This document shows, piece by piece, positions 1 to 13,846 of a stretch of DNA of 64,000 nt (positions are counted from its first letter, which is position 1; each line of letters starts with the position of its first letter). Both the position numbers and the translations under genes were made by a program. The DNA lies in NCBI GenBank assembly GCA_034770075.1, contig CM068385.1, positions 44,290,721 to 44,354,720 on the forward strand, in the 5' to 3' direction. The notes under the pieces are model-generated. The model saw only the letters and a list, made by a program, of their open reading frames with translations, searched no databases and had not been told where the DNA came from. The stretch is from Aralia elata. Lineage: Eukaryota; Streptophyta; Magnoliopsida; Apiales; Araliaceae.

Positions 1-1055
1 ATGGTGGAGTGTGTGGGCCACACATGAGTGGGCCGATGCTGGCCAAGAAGATCTTGAGAACGGGGCATTACTGGTTGACGCTGAAAAGCCGACTGTGATG
101 ATCACGTCAAGCGGTGTTACCAATGCCAGGCGCACGGTAATGTTATCCATGCGCCTCCCAATGAACTGCACTGTATGACCTCCCCTTGGCCATTCTCAAT
201 GTGGGGTATGGATGTGATCGGACCAATAGAGCCCAAAGCAAGCAACGGCCACCCGATTTATATTCGTCATGATCGATTACTTCACTAAATGGGTAGAAGC
301 AGCTTCTTTCCCCAAAGTAACTCAGGAGATCATCGTCGGTTTTCATCAGGAATAATGTCATCTGCGATACGGGCAACCTGAGGTTTTAGTCTCCGACAAT
401 GCCAAGAATTTGAACAATATCCTCATGAAGGGATTATGCGACCAGTTTAAGATCAAACACCTCAATTCTTGTCATTTACCGTCCTAAGATGAATGGGGCA
501 GATGGAAGCTGCAAATAAGAATATCAAGAAGATCATGGCGAAAATGTCCGCTAATCATCGGGGATGGCCGGATCTGCTACCTCTCACCTTGCTGGCGTAC
601 AGAACGTCGGTACGTACTTCTACAGGGGCAACCCCGTACGCTCTGGTATACAGAATGGAAGCAGTTCTGCCAGTTGAGGTTGAGATGGCGTCCCTCAGAA
701 TCTTGATTGATGCTCAGATAAACGAGGAGGATTGGATGCAAAGTCGGTACGACCAATTGGCCCTAATTGATGAAAGGAGGGTGGCGCTGTGTTGCACGGT
801 CAGTTATATCAGCAAAGGATCTCTCGATCATATGACAAGAAGATAAGACCTCGAAAATTCAAAGAAAATGACCTAGTGTTAAAGAGAGTAATGCCTTGTC
901 AAGACGAAGCCAAAGGGAAGTTTGCCCCTACCTGGGAGGGGCCTTTTGTGATTAAGAAAGTGCTGTCCGGAGGAGCCCTCATACTGCAGGAGATGGATGG
1001 GGAGGTGTTTCCACAACCCCTCAATTCCGACTCGGTGAAGCGGTTCTATGCATAA
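1..1055 (+). pseudogene. Tat-lineage Ty3/gypsy integrase, 3' part (copy A)
   Basis: This is the 3' part of the pol polyprotein: the integrase that inserts the retrotransposon cDNA into host DNA. The Cys pair of the HHCC zinc finger (CYQCQ), the catalytic-core region with GMDVIGPIEP and SDNAKN, and the EAANKN stretch bearing the final Glu are readable in pieces. The frame is broken by single-base insertions near 84-95, 250, 345 and 470, and again near 785 where a C present in the other copy is missing. The C-terminal segment (789-1,055) ends with a VKRFYA-type motif and TAA, as in the copy at 22,778-24,072. Around 640-690 this copy is in frame where the other copy is shifted. Confidence 0.88.
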
Positions 1056-2282
1056 AAAAAAAAAAATAAAAAAAAAAAAAAAATTAAATAAAAAAATAAA
1101 GAAATATAAAATATCTCTCATCATTTTCTCCTCGTTCTTTGAAGGAACGAACTACGTTAGGACCTGATCTCCCGACTTGTGGGGGTACGTAGGCAGCCAT
1201 CATGGCACGGTCCCATTCCTTACCAAATAACACTTTCTTCTATCAAAAACTAATTCCCAGCGGCCAGGAAACCTTCTTATACACTCGAAAACTCTCCCGA
1301 AACCAGCCACCTGATCAGTTTCATCTCAAATGACCTAACCCAAACCCACCCAAGCAGTTATCCCGAAGCTAAGACTCACCCGAGGAAATCGACAAGGATA
1401 TGCGGCAATATCTGACAAGTCCCCATCAAGACTTGAGAAGAGAAAGAAGGCGAAATATCAAAATCATGGTTAGCTGGATAAAATGAGGGTCCAATGAAAG
1501 GCAACGATACGACAAAAAGGAAAAATGACTAAATTTAAATACCTGTCTATATAAATAAGTCATTTTGTTACAAGGTTTCTCTTTTGATAACCGATGAAAC
1601 TGACATAGTCCATGCAGGAAATAAAATGATCTACAAAATCTGAAAACTAATCAAGGCAGGATGGATTAAAATGGTGGATGGATCTGAGGCATCGGACATT
1701 CCCTGCAATCTGCTGCCCCATCATGTCGACGCGATCCAATAAGCAGTGGCTCGGCTAACGGTCTCAGAGTGAGCATCTATAATTGCCTTAGTCTGCAATA
1801 CAATGGCGTTCTCTATCAACATGAACAACATCCCTGGCCAGAAATAGCAGCATCTCTTCTCAACAAGAGCAGGCATACCTCTCAGCCTCGGTAGTAATCA
1901 AGATGCGTGAAACACCGGATGGACCGGGACCTAATGGCTCAGAATACCCTCCGCAAAGCCCGCCGACACCGGAAAAGAATAATAAGGATCAGGAACGTTC
2001 CGGAAGATCATCTGCCATATCTCTGTCACCGGCGACAAACCGTCCAATCAGCGGAAGAAGCCACCGGACCAATCCTGTGGGGTAGGATCGAGGTCCAAGC
2101 TTACCACGGCATCATGGGCGACGACACTGTGGAATTAAAATAGTATCAAAAAGACTGTACAGGGGTCATTCTCTATCCATGAATAAAAAGCATGCATCAT
2201 ACATGACTCGTTATGTGAAAATAAAATACAAAATTCTGAATAAGTCGGACGTCGAACACGACGAATCAAGGCAAGACCCGAC
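1056..2282 (+). other. Tat element 3' UTR, copy A
   Basis: Non-coding stretch between the pol stop and the tandem array. It opens with an A-rich tract of about 70 bp, then a conserved block GAACTACGT...GGGGGTACGTAGGCAGCC (about 1,148-1,199), a motif I associate with plant Tat/Ogre-type elements. The remainder has no convincing reading frame. It matches 24,073-25,280 almost base for base. Confidence 0.75.
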
Positions 2283-3895
2283 ACAAACCCTGGGAAGGGC
2301 TGAGATCCACGCGAACCACAACAAGATGGTGAGCAACCCTGGGAAGGGCTGATATCCACAAAAAGAAAAAAAGACAAAAACAACAAACCCTGGGAAGGGC
2401 TGAGATCCAAGCAAACCGCGACATAGTGGTGAGCAAACCTGGGAAGGCATCCACGCGAACCACAACAAGATGGTGAGCAACCCTGGGAAGGGCTGGTATC
2501 CACAAAAAGAAAAAAAGATAAAAACAACAAACCCTGGGAAGGGCTGAGATCCAAGCAAACCGCGACATAGTGGTGAGCAAACCTGGGAAGGCATCCACGC
2601 GAACCACAACAAGATGGTGAGCAACCCTGGGAAGGGCTGATATCCACAAAAAGAAAAAAGACAAAAAAATAACAAACCCTGGGAAGGGCTGAGATCCAAG
2701 CAAACCGCGACAGAGTGGTGAGCAAACCTGGGAAGGCATCCAAGCAAACCGCAACAGAGTGGTGAGCAAAACATGGGAAGCGATGAGATACACGCGAAAC
2801 AAAAAAAGATGGTTATCAACCCTGGGAATGGCAGATATCCACAAAAATAAAGGAAAAGACAAAAAACAACAAACCCTGGGGAAGGGCTGAGATCCAAGCA
2901 AACCGCGACAGAGTGGTGAGCAAAACCTGGGAAGGCATCCAAGCAAACCGCAACAGAGTGGTGAGCAAACCCTGGGAAGGGCTGAGATCCACGCGAACCA
3001 CAACAAGATGGTGAGCAACCCTGGGAAGGGCTGATATCCACAAAAAGAAAAAAGACAAAAAACAACAAACCCTGGGAAGGGCTGAGATCCAAGCAAACCG
3101 CGACAGAGTGGTGAGCAAACCTGGGAAGGCATCCAAGCAAACCGCAACAGAGTGGTGAGCAAACCCTGGGAAGGGCTGAGATCCACGCGAACCGACAACA
3201 AGATGGTGAGCAACCCTGGGAAGGGCTGATATCCACAAAAAGAAAAAAGACAAAAAACAACAAACCCTGGGAAGGGCTGAGATCCAAGCAAACCGCGACA
3301 GAGTGGTGAGCCAAACCTGGGAAGGCATCCAAGCAAACCGCAACATAGTGGTGAGCAAACCCTGGGAAGGGCTGAGATCCACGGCGAACCACAACAAGAT
3401 GGTGAGCAACCCTGGGAAGGGCTGATATCCACAAAAAGAAAAAAGACAAAAAACAACAAACCCTGGGAAGGGCTGAGATCCAAGCAAACCGCGACAGAGT
3501 GGTGAGCAAACCTGGGAAGGCATCCAAGCAAACCGCGACAGAGTGCGTGAGCTAACCCTGGGTAGGGCTGAGATCCCAGCGTACCACAACAAGATGGTGT
3601 GCAACCCTGGGTTGGGGTGCTTTCCACAAAAATAAAAAAAAGACAAAAAAACAACAAACCCTGGGAAGGGCTGAGATTCCAAGCAAACCGCGACAGAGTG
3701 GTGAGCAAACCTGGGAAGACATCCAACCAAAACAAAAACCCTGGGAAGGGCTGAGATCCAAAACTAAACACCCTGGGAAGGGCTGAGATCCAAACTAACA
3801 CCCTGGGAAGGGCTAAGATCCAATCAAACCACAACCCTGGGAAGGGCTAAGATCCAAAACCAACAACAACCTGGGAGTTAAGGGCTGAGATCCAA
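2283..3895 (+). repeat. Tandem array in Tat 3' UTR, copy A
   Basis: Direct repeats based on CCTGGGAAGGGCTGAGATCC, built from four related subunits of about 48 bp that alternate in a fixed order to give a higher-order unit of about 194 bp. The first units are shorter (about 145 bp) through loss of one subunit. The right end decays into about 31-bp units (3,730-3,895). It differs from the array at 25,281-26,890 mainly by point changes and small indels, for example altered units at 2,756-2,850 and 3,541-3,620. All three reverse frames are nearly free of stops, which is a composition effect and not coding. Confidence 0.93.
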
Positions 3896-3995
3896 GCAAA
3901 TCACATATGTATTGTCATTCTTGTGCACTGTCATTCATGCATCGAGTGTCTATTCTTTATCCTGTTCATTTCATTCATCATTGCATAAACGTGAT

Positions 3996-4008
3996 AAAGA
4001 GGGGCAGC
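3996..4008 (+). other. Polypurine tract, Tat element copy A
   Basis: AAAGAGGGGCAGC lies directly before the LTR start TGTAGACACCC. This is the expected primer site for plus-strand DNA synthesis. The same arrangement occurs at 26,986. Confidence 0.75.
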
Positions 4009-6164
4009 TGTAGACACCCGATTTTTGCATTTCCTATACTAACCCTGACTGACAGGAGGGCAAAAATCGTCAATTGACCCGGCACACGAGAATAAAGGGT
4101 GGACGTAAAGACGAACCCTCAAACCCACCACGACGGGATGATATTGAAGCCGACACGACAACAAACGAATGTCGAGAGTCAGTTACTGATCACTGTGCTT
4201 GCCCGGATGACGTGGCACGTTTCCCGACGGGTTCCGGACTTGCCGAGCGCAAACCCGTCAGCGGAAACCAACGGTATGACACGAAAATCGAGACGAGGCA
4301 CGGAAAAACGAGAAAATCAGCACAGTTAGCCGCAGATCAATTCGCGGCCAAGGACGGAACTCGAGGCAACACGGGACTCGAAGCGCACGGGACTCGAGCG
4401 CGGCTGGGGGGAGAACCAAGGGCCAGCCGCAGATATATCTGCGGCCAGCCGCAGATAGATCTGCGGCTGCCCTTGGCAGTGCTATATTAGGCCAGTTCGC
4501 ATACAGGAAGAAAAGAAGGAGAGAAGAATTCAGCAGCAGCAGCAGTTGCGGGGAGAGGAAGAAAAATAGGAAGAAAACAGCAAAAATTAAGAGAGAAAAA
4601 GATGTGAGAAATAGTAAGAAATTGTACACTATTTTGTGAGATTATATCTCATATTTTCTACTGCTACTCAATACACAAATTCATACATATTGTGGGGATT
4701 AATTGCAAGGTAAAAAACCCTTTGTTCTTAGCATTTTGTTATGCTATTTTGTTGAGCTTTTGGTCATCCAAATTACCTTAAATGTAGTTTTTCTTACATA
4801 TTATTGTGACGCCATGGGTTAGGGACTATTAGTGAGGGTCTCATCGGAATAAAATTCCCCCTAATAGCCCGATGATATCCGCTTGGTGCAAATTTTAACT
4901 ATTATGGTAATGTATCATTCGTAATGTATTTCAATCGTCATTGTAAGATGTCCTAGAGTGTTAGGCATCCCGTTGTTTGATTATTTTCGTTATATCCATT
5001 TGGTGGTTGTGCAATAAGTTCGGATGTGAGCCTAGGAATGCGACCCCGTGGTCCAAATCCGATGATGGACATTTTTGAATGTATGTAATCGGGTGGATGT
5101 ATCCGTTATTGTAAATATGTAATCGTCGGGCCTTAAAACGACGCCAAGGCGATAATCGCGTTTAAGGCCCCGAAATAGTGAAACTTGTGATTGTGGGCGT
5201 TTGGGGGTTATTTTGATGGCTTACATGCCCATGAATATCCCCGACGCCGTGTTTATGCTTGATTGGATTTTGTGACACGAAAAAGGATTTCAAAGATTAA
5301 ACGATGAAGGTTTTTTCCTTAAAATCAAGCAAACTAGGAGGTTAGCATCACGTAGCTAAAAATTTGGAGGTGTTAATGAATGTCGATTTCTATTAAACGG
5401 GAAGGCTAAAGAAAGTCGTTTTCAAATATCACAAAAAAATTGTTTTATAAAATAAAACACCGTTTTATTAAATCTTGGTGCGTAGGGTGAAAGATATCCT
5501 AGAAGTTGCCCATCATTTTATGAAGGCAATGTATAGATTTCGATTTCCTATTTTTACGAAGGTTTAAAACTCTTGTTTTGCCAAAACGACACCTAAGGAA
5601 AATCTCATAGTTTTGCCAACTAAAATCAACCCTTTCTCGCAAAGCTTTCTCGTTTAAACCGATGGACATCCTAAGGCATTTTCAAAAGAAAAAACACAAT
5701 TTTCCCTAATAATCCAAATGATTCTTTTATGCAAACTCATCACAACATTTACATAGGCACACACACACGCACACGCACACACACACATTTCATGAATTAA
5801 AGGATAGGAGAGCATCAAGATTGCGGTAACGGTGCTTCACGAGAAGTCGAGGGGTGCCTAACACCTTCCCCTCACTTAAGCAAGCCCCCGAACTCTATGA
5901 ATCTCGATTCGCAGACCAATTAATTCGGAGGTCACATATGAGCCAGCGATTTATAAAAAACGAAAACTCGGATGAGTTGGTACATCCATTTCAAATATAC
6001 CAACTGGCGACTCTGGTTAAATTGGCTCATCATAAAAACAATCTTTAAAAACCCCGTCGACATTAATGCCGACCTTTTCCAAAAAAAAATCATCTAATGA
6101 AAAGGCAAAAATTGGAAAGGGTTACAACCCCCGCGTTAAGCGATTCCAACCCGGCGCGTCGACA
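4009..6164 (+). repeat. 3' LTR of Tat element, copy A
   Basis: Begins TGTAGACACCC after the polypurine tract and ends GCGTCGACA next to Tekay LTR sequence. It is 2,156 bp against 2,138 bp in the partner (26,999-29,136). It carries the paired GC-rich palindromes around 4,427-4,470, a CTATATTA TATA-like box near 4,483 and an (AC)n tract near 5,760-5,790. Reading frames seen across it are not conserved and are not called as genes. Confidence 0.88.
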
Positions 6165-8676
6165 AGGTCTTATAGACTATGGACCATCCATCTCGTTACT
6201 CCGGGAGATCAGCCACTTTGTACAATGTATTTGTGCACAAACATTTTTAACGCTATTGCGTAAATATAATCCCACTATATTAGGGTTGTTCAGGTTCTCA
6301 GTTTGTACAATCAGAGTCCGGTAAGCCGATATAAAGTTTGGGTTTGGAATAGCTAAAAAAATAAAAAAAAATTAAAACTTCAACAGAAATTCTGGATTTT
6401 AGAAAGATCATCAAAAATATGGATCTAGCTGAATCAAAAGGGGTTCATAAAGCCATTTATAACAGTCTTGGATTTAGCAATAATTATACAATCTTTGTAA
6501 AAATAGAAACTACAATAACCAGTTAGAATTCAAAGATTACAAATGATATATATTGGAGTAACGCATTTGGAAGGTCTTAGGAGTACTCAAAATCAACTTA
6601 TGATCGTTGAGTAATATGAGAAACGTTGCTTTGAATAATAATAATAACCAATGGGTTAGAGAACTTGCTCAATGAAATGTTAGGGTTTAGAAAATCTTGC
6701 TTAATGAAGGTAAAGTTTTTTTAAAGGAAACTTGCCCTCGAGCGTTAATCTACACAATCTCAAATTTTATGTTTCCATCCCAAACGTGGCCTATCAATTT
6801 CCATTAGGAATCACATATGTAAGTTAGTTCATGTACAACAATGACTACAATTCCACTTTCTAACTTTTAGTACAAAGATACCAACTTAAATTCATGATCC
6901 AAACTCTTTCTAACACTAAACCAGCATAAACACAAATCAGAAATTCTAATGCCAATCACATAACATAAGACACAGCATATAATTAAACATCCTCCAATTC
7001 TTACGGGGAAATATCGAGTTACAAATCTTTATTAACTTATTGATTCATAGCTTATAATCATCAACATGAATAATCTTCATTATGTTATTAAGTTTTACGA
7101 TTCTTCCAACATTACATTAAAATAAGCTAACTTATCAACCATCCAAGGAAGCTATGCATTTGTAAAAAACTCATCACTGGGTCTGTTTCTGGATACCGGC
7201 CGCCGGGCCGCGCCACTTTTACTCTTGTAAAACCAGCGCCAGTGGTCGCGGCTGCACACATATAGGGACTGGGTCTGGCTGCTTGGCGGCGGAAGCGCTA
7301 CTTTTGCACTGGGTGGAAAAACCAGCGCGGGCCGTCGCTGCGTCGCTAGACTCAGTTGCTGCAGCGCGGAATAGGCTCTATTTCATCCCAAATTGCATTA
7401 CTAAACTCATCTAAAGTCTAATTTCATCGATTTTTGACTCAACAAATTCGTTTTATACACAGCAGCAAACATCCACAGAATGATTTTTAACACTTTCATA
7501 ATTTTTTCACAAAACCCATTTTAAAGATTTAAAAACCAATGTTTCATGCTTTTAAATTTCTCATTTCAACATAATTTATTGAAATCGAATATCACGAATT
7601 CTGTTTCTAAATCATTTTGATTCGATCTCTTTTTGCAACGTTTCCGTTTCTCAGAATACTATAACTATCACCCATAAATTTCAGATTTTAAGCATGAAAA
7701 GGACCAGCAATTTCAACTCTTAAATAAAAACATATAAACACAGATGAACCAATATGTTCATGTTCTTCCTATTTCATGCTAATAACAACACGGATTTTTA
7801 ATTACTGAAAACCACACAGTGATACTACAAAACAAAAGTTTATGCACTTTTCAAAACACCAATACTCGACATTACAATAAACTCTTAAACAATTTTGTTC
7901 CTCAAAATTTTGTCACAGTGAAGCAATTCTAAAGTTAACATGAACTAAGAACTTAGGAAATTTGGTTTATTACCTTCAATTCTCTTTCGAATTTAGAGCA
8001 AGTTGTTTTGATTTTCTTCTTCTTCCTTTTGATTCTCTCAAGCTTACTCTCACTTTCACATAATTTCTCTCACTTTTTTCTCTTCTACAAAACTCTGCTT
8101 TTGTTTTTCTTTCTTTTCTAAGCGTAACAAATAATCTAATACCATGTTATTTAAATTTTAACGTAATACCCACTTTAGGCCATTGACAGTTACCAAAATT
8201 TCATAAGTTATCAAATTCAAAAGGTCATAAGGCCTTGTTTGGCAAAACTAGATTAGAGTAATCCTCTTTTTATTTATTTTTTAATAATCCTTTTATAATA
8301 AGGGTTCAATTTGTCACACATTACTTTTAATTAAACTTACTTAATAAATAAATTCAATGTAAATCTTAATAATTATAATTCTATAATTTCTATTTGACTC
8401 AATAAACAAACACTACAAAATAAATTATATTATTCAAATAAATCAATTGTAATCTTCTAATTTAATTATTAATTTAAATTAAAATTAATTTGCCTCAAAA
8501 TGCCCATTTCCAAATAACAATTTTACCATATTTTACACTTATCATGATATTATTCTACAACTAAACTTTATAAATTAGGATTTATTTGTACTCAATAAAT
8601 AATAATTAAACAAAAGATGGTTTTATAAACTCAATAAATATTTTGTTTTATTCACAAATATTGCACATGCGTTACA
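6165..8676 (-). repeat. Truncated 3' LTR of Tekay-like element, copy A
   Basis: Matches 29,137-31,426 but is about 10% longer through scattered single-base insertions. It begins inside the LTR at the Tat insertion point and ends ...GTTACA. The GC-rich palindrome cluster at 7,193-7,365 is recognisable but corrupted compared with 30,047-30,170. No gene is seen in it. Confidence 0.85.
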
Positions 8677-8794
8677 ATCCTTCCCTCCTTAAAAGGAGAT
8701 TCTGTCCCCAGATTCACAAACGCCAAGTAATTTCGACCGGTTACATTCACCCCTCCTTACAAGGATTCTGGTCCAAGAATCTCAGCGATACATG

Positions 8795-10260
8795 GATTAA
8801 ACAATTAATTGGGGTTGGAATAGTTTTGCATTATTTTCTCTTCGTGTTTCCCACGTAGCTTCTTTCAAGCGTTGGTGGGTTCCTCCCAATTAGAGTAACC
8901 TTTAGCATAAAGTATTACTATATTTATGAGTAAGCTGCTCTTTTCCCTGTCCACTATCTGCAACTAGGGACCTCTTCCATAGATAGGGATAAATGTTTCT
9001 CAAAATTGTATTGGTTCATATTATATTACTTGTCTATTTTTGGCTGTATACGGTCGTAACACCGATATATGGAAGACAATTGTGTAATGTGTGTCTAACT
9101 TCGGCTTAACCTCGGAGGTAAAATGCTTCGTCGTAGGCTACCTCAACCTAACCTCGTTTATGTTTTCAAACAACTCGAAGGGTCCACTAAAATCGAGGAC
9201 TCAAGCATTACTCCTTTGGACAATATAAACCAAATCTGATCTTTCCCATTCTCAGGTAGGAGATTACTTTGAGAAACATCTAACTAAATCCCGACGTTCG
9301 AATTCTCTATTATGTTCGGTGCCTTATCTGCATATTTCGTTTTGTCAGTGGTCATTGAGCAGTAACAATCTCTGGCTCTTATATCACCTTGTACCGAACC
9401 TCAAGCAGTTTGTTATTACTTGTTCAGGTCCCAATAGTTTGGACGTTCACCCAACTTCAATCTCAACATAACGGAGTCTCTGCACTTTCTATCGTCCGTA
9501 CAACGCTTCAAACAAGGCGGCATTCCAATGCTTGCGTGATTGCTATTATTATAGGCAAAACTCGACCAGTGGTAAAAGTGATCATCACCAGTTTCACTTT
9601 AAAAAAGGGGGGAGGTTCCATTACACAAGCTCGCAATCATATCTTCCAAGGTTCCGGAATTGTTTCACCTCTTCACTTTGGCCATCGGTTTGAGGGATGG
9701 TAACGATTTTGTACTCTATTTTCAACTGCATCCCCATTAAGCTTGAAGACTCCACAAATTTTGATGTGAAACGTGGAATTCTCTGTTCCGTATACAAATT
9801 GAAAAACTAGGATAAACACTCCACACCAGTGGCATTGGAATAATAATCTCCTTGACCGTATAATTTGGACAGTTTGATCTAGGGTGTGAATCTGATTTTG
9901 ATCGGCAAGAAAGGTGCTTGGATTTTGTCAAAATATCGGTTCCCCACGATAACCCATACTACGCGTCATAACTCTTCTGAGTAGTTTGGATGCCCTACCA
10001 CGAAGGTCCCATTGTGGATATGTTTCCCACTTCCATTCTGGGTATCTCCAGGGGGTGGTAGCAAACCACTTGGTCTTTGATGGTTAGGCTTTGACTTTCT
10101 GACCAAGTTAAGCCACTCTCACTAACAAACTCTTTAGCAACTTGCCCTCTTTCATGTTTGGGACACCATAAATAATTATGTCGAAGATCATGGTACATTT
10201 TTGTTCTTCCCCGGAGTGATTCAAAATTCTTGAACTATGAGCTTGTATCAAAATCCTCCT
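8795..10260 (-). pseudogene. Tekay-like integrase, copy A (noisy)
   Basis: Reverse-strand equivalent of the integrase at 31,537-32,819. Short pieces match, but insertions every few tens of bases break every frame. It contains an extra short run in the middle (about 9,600-9,615) that is absent from the other version. No function can be inferred from this copy alone. Confidence 0.8.
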
Positions 10261-10379
10261 CTCTGATCTTCAGCACTGACGGAACTCAGATTCTGACCTG
10301 CAAATCTCAGCAACCCTTCGGTATCAATTTTATATTTAAGTTTCCTCACCCTCAAGCACTCTTTTTTGTATCTTAAAAC

Positions 10380-11090
10380 ACACTCACGCATCCTAGAGTT
10401 TGCGCTTCCTTCACTTTGTCCCACACCAGAGTTGGGTTGGTTTCCATCTGAAACAATTTTTTCATTCGGCTTTGCCCAGACTACCTGCCCTCTAACCTCC
10501 AACTTTTGGCCTATTTCCGTTATGAGTTTTCTCTTTGAGCATTTAACAAAAATAAACTTCTCCCAACCCTTCCTACTCAAAGCGTCGTCAATCCATGTTA
10601 GCTTTTCCCTGGGTTGGTACAGAATTTCACAATCATAAATCTTTGATCAATTATATTCCATCGCTAGTCAGATGACGCATATTTTCAATCCTTTTTGTGG
10701 TAAAAAATATATTTCTGACTTTTATGGTCCTGTATATATTTCGCACATTCTCTCCAGCGAATAGGATAGGTGCCTTCCAAATTTTTAAAGCAAACACCAC
10801 GGCTTTGCCCAAACTCCATATCATGGGTCGGATACCCTTTTTCATAGTCATTTAATTGGCGCGATGCATATACGCGATAACCTTTAAACCCTTACCGTTC
10901 TGCATAAGTAAACAACCAAGTCCCCATTATTTGCGTTGACGTCGGCTTATTCACCACAAAATTTCCTGTATCATCTCTGGGCAAAGATAACACAGGTGCC
11001 GTACTTAGTCTCTTCTTTAAGGTTCTTGGAAACTCTCTTTCACACTTCTCCGTTCCAAACGAACTTCACTGACTTTCTCGTTCAAATTTG
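10380..11090 (-). pseudogene. Tekay-like RNase H, copy A (noisy)
   Basis: Aligns with 32,931-33,557 on the reverse strand. The region encoding the DALSRKGWEK end of the RNase H and the block around HDMEL is recognisable, but with many inserted bases. Frames are short and discontinuous. Confidence 0.75.
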
Positions 11091-12350
11091 TTAATGGAGT
11101 GGGATGATTCCTAGAGAAGTCCTGAATAAAAACGCCTTTATTAACCTGCCAATATCCCCAAGAAACTCATCACCTTCTGACGGGTCTGTCTTTGGCTGAA
11201 TCCCCAGTACACCACAGCTTCAACCTTTGGATGGATTCCACACGATATTCCCGTCCTTATCCAATCACATGCCCAAGAAAATTGCACACGGCTCCAACCA
11301 AAATTCCGCACTTTGAAAATTTTAGGCCTACAATTTCTCTTTCCATAACGTTTCCAAATGTCACCCTCAAATGCTCCACAACGGTGTTACTTCCTGAGTT
11401 TTGGAAGTATACCAGAATGTCCCGTCTATGAACACCACTACAAAGTTTTAATCCAAAAAATGGTTTGAACACTCTATTCATTAAGATCCATGAATGCTTG
11501 CAGGCGCGCATGTCGTGTAAAACCAAATAACACTTACAAGAAACTCGTCATGACCATTATACCCGAGTTTCTGATATGGCCGTCTCTCGGTACATCTTAC
11601 CGTTTCTCACTTTTAAACTGATGGTACCCACTTCGCAGATCTCTATCTTTGAAAAATATCTCGCTCCCTTTCAATTGGTCAAAGACAGGGTCCATCGATC
11701 ATTGGCAACGGGAATACTTGTTTTTAATTGTGACCTTGTTCAACTCTCTATAATCAATGGCAAAGACGCGATTTGATCTATCCTTCTTCTTGACGAAATA
11801 ACTCCGGCGCTGCCCACGGCGAAACGCTCGGTTTGTATATACGTCTTATCGGGCAAACCTCTTGGCAATTGCACACCATTCAACTCATTCATTTCTAACA
11901 GGAGCCATTCCGGTATGGGGCTTTTGATTGATATAGAGGGCTATTGAAACCGGTGGCTAAGTTAATCACAAATTCAATTTCCCTATCTGGCGGTTAATCC
12001 CGGTAAATCATCAGGGGGGTAACACTGTCCGCAAAATCCCTGACTACCGGTATTCTCCTCCAGCTTTGCACCACACACCTTTTGGTGTATCAAACTATGT
12101 ATGGTAGATATCCTACAACAATTCCTTTGTATCCAACAATTTCGTTTTGCCCATGCAATCAATCGGTCAGATAAACTCATTTGCCTAGGCGACTTGCTGC
12201 AGGCCATTAAAAGACTACCTTCGACGGAGGTCATAAGAGTTTCACAAAACACTTCTTTTGACAGTCAATAACTGCCCCATGGTTGAACAACCAATCATTT
12301 CCCCCCAAAAATAACGTTCAAACTCCCCCAAGATTGATTTGGGGATTAAG
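11090..12350 (-). pseudogene. Tekay-like reverse transcriptase, copy A (noisy)
   Basis: Aligns with 33,580-34,707 on the reverse strand. Fragments such as a LMNRVFKP stretch and DILVYFQ survive in one frame (11,257-11,526), but the domain is shredded by inserted bases. The same region in the second version still has one 375-codon frame, which argues that most of these breaks are sequence error. Confidence 0.8.
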
Positions 12351-13846
12351 TTTAACCGTCATCACATGACCCTTAATATCTATTCTAACAGTTTCTTGTG
12401 GACAAACTTTAGCAGGAATACACATCCCTATATCCTCGCATTTTCTATATTCATAGGTAAATCTAACGTCTTTCTGAGGTAACTCTAATTTTCTTGAGTA
12501 AAATACATCGGATATAAATGCTAAACATTGTGAGCAACTGAGTCATAACAATACATACTCAAAAGCATATTACACTATTAACTGGGAATGGAATACCTAA
12601 CACCACATCCTTTTGACTGTGCAACAGCATCTTAGCACTGTCATGTTGAATGTTTCGGAGCGGTTTAGGTCAGTTAGGACCGGCGTCCGGTCCAGTGATA
12701 GTCAGGTTGCCACCACTACTGTTTCCCTTTCCTCCACACTTGTGCCCCTCCTGAAGCTTTCTTAAGGGCAATCTCGGTGCCAAATTAATCTTTTAGAATC
12801 CACAAAGTAAAACATGCACCCCTTCTTCGGACTAGGGACAAATTGACTGCGATGTGGCCCTCTTGTCCACATTTATAGCATACACCATTCTTCCCCTTTT
12901 ACACACTACCCCGCATGACTCTTTCCGCAGTTACCAACCACACTTCAAACTTCTTCTTCTGATTCCCTTGCTGACTCCCTGCAGAAACACCGATCAATCC
13001 ACTTCCCTCTTTTGATTGTTGCCACCATGGATTACCACTTGCTTTATTCTCATGTTCATTCGTGCATCTTCTTATTCTTGTTGCTCCCTGATTATACTTG
13101 GTCAAAAGCATCACTTCTCCTCTTTAAGCAATAATTTGGCCTTTTTCTAACACAAGCTGCGAACGAATTCAGTTGGAACATCGAAACTCGGCCTATAAAA
13201 GCCAAGGGCTTCAGTCCCTGCTGAAACCTTCTCTAGCTTTTCTCTCATCGGTAATTAACTTGATATGACGTAACCCTCGTCCAAACGATCGATTAAATCT
13301 TGGCAGCATAACTCAGGCACAACCGGACCGTCATTGGTACCTTTGCTTATCAACTCTAGAAATTGGCACCTTACATCTGGATTTAGGTTGCGCTTGCCGG
13401 AAAATAAGTCCTCGGAAAAACATCTCTTTAAATAAATCATTCCCACAGGAATTATCCCTTGACCACCTCGGAGTTTTGTTTGCTTTGCCACCAGTAACTA
13501 GCTTCCGATTTGAGAGCAGAAATGTTGCAAATGTAGTCCCTTTTTGGATCCTCGGTTTGACCCTACAGCGACATCAAAATACCTTTCTCCATCTCCTATA
13601 CCCAAGTTTGGCGCGTCAATCGGATTCATAGACCCTTAAAATTTCTGGGGGTCCAACAGATTTGGAAATGTCTTTGGAAAGTCGTGGCTCTGTAGCTATC
13701 GGGAGTTGGGTTGGCAAATTGACGTCCCTGTTAAACAAGTTTACCAGCCTGGCTGCATTGGGATTAGCGTTGATTTCATCGTTGTTGTTTGTGGGATCTC
13801 CTCAGGGGTTTGTAGACATGATTGTTGTCTCTCTTCTTGGCGGCAT
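12350..13846 (-). pseudogene. Tekay-like protease and gag, copy A (noisy)
   Basis: Corresponds to 34,708-36,031; the gag start codon equivalent is at 13,844-13,846. Zinc-knuckle and protease sequence is present but broken. At about 12,390-12,400 and 12,440 this version carries bases that are missing from the other version and that there cause stops in the protease region, so each version is right in different places. Confidence 0.78.
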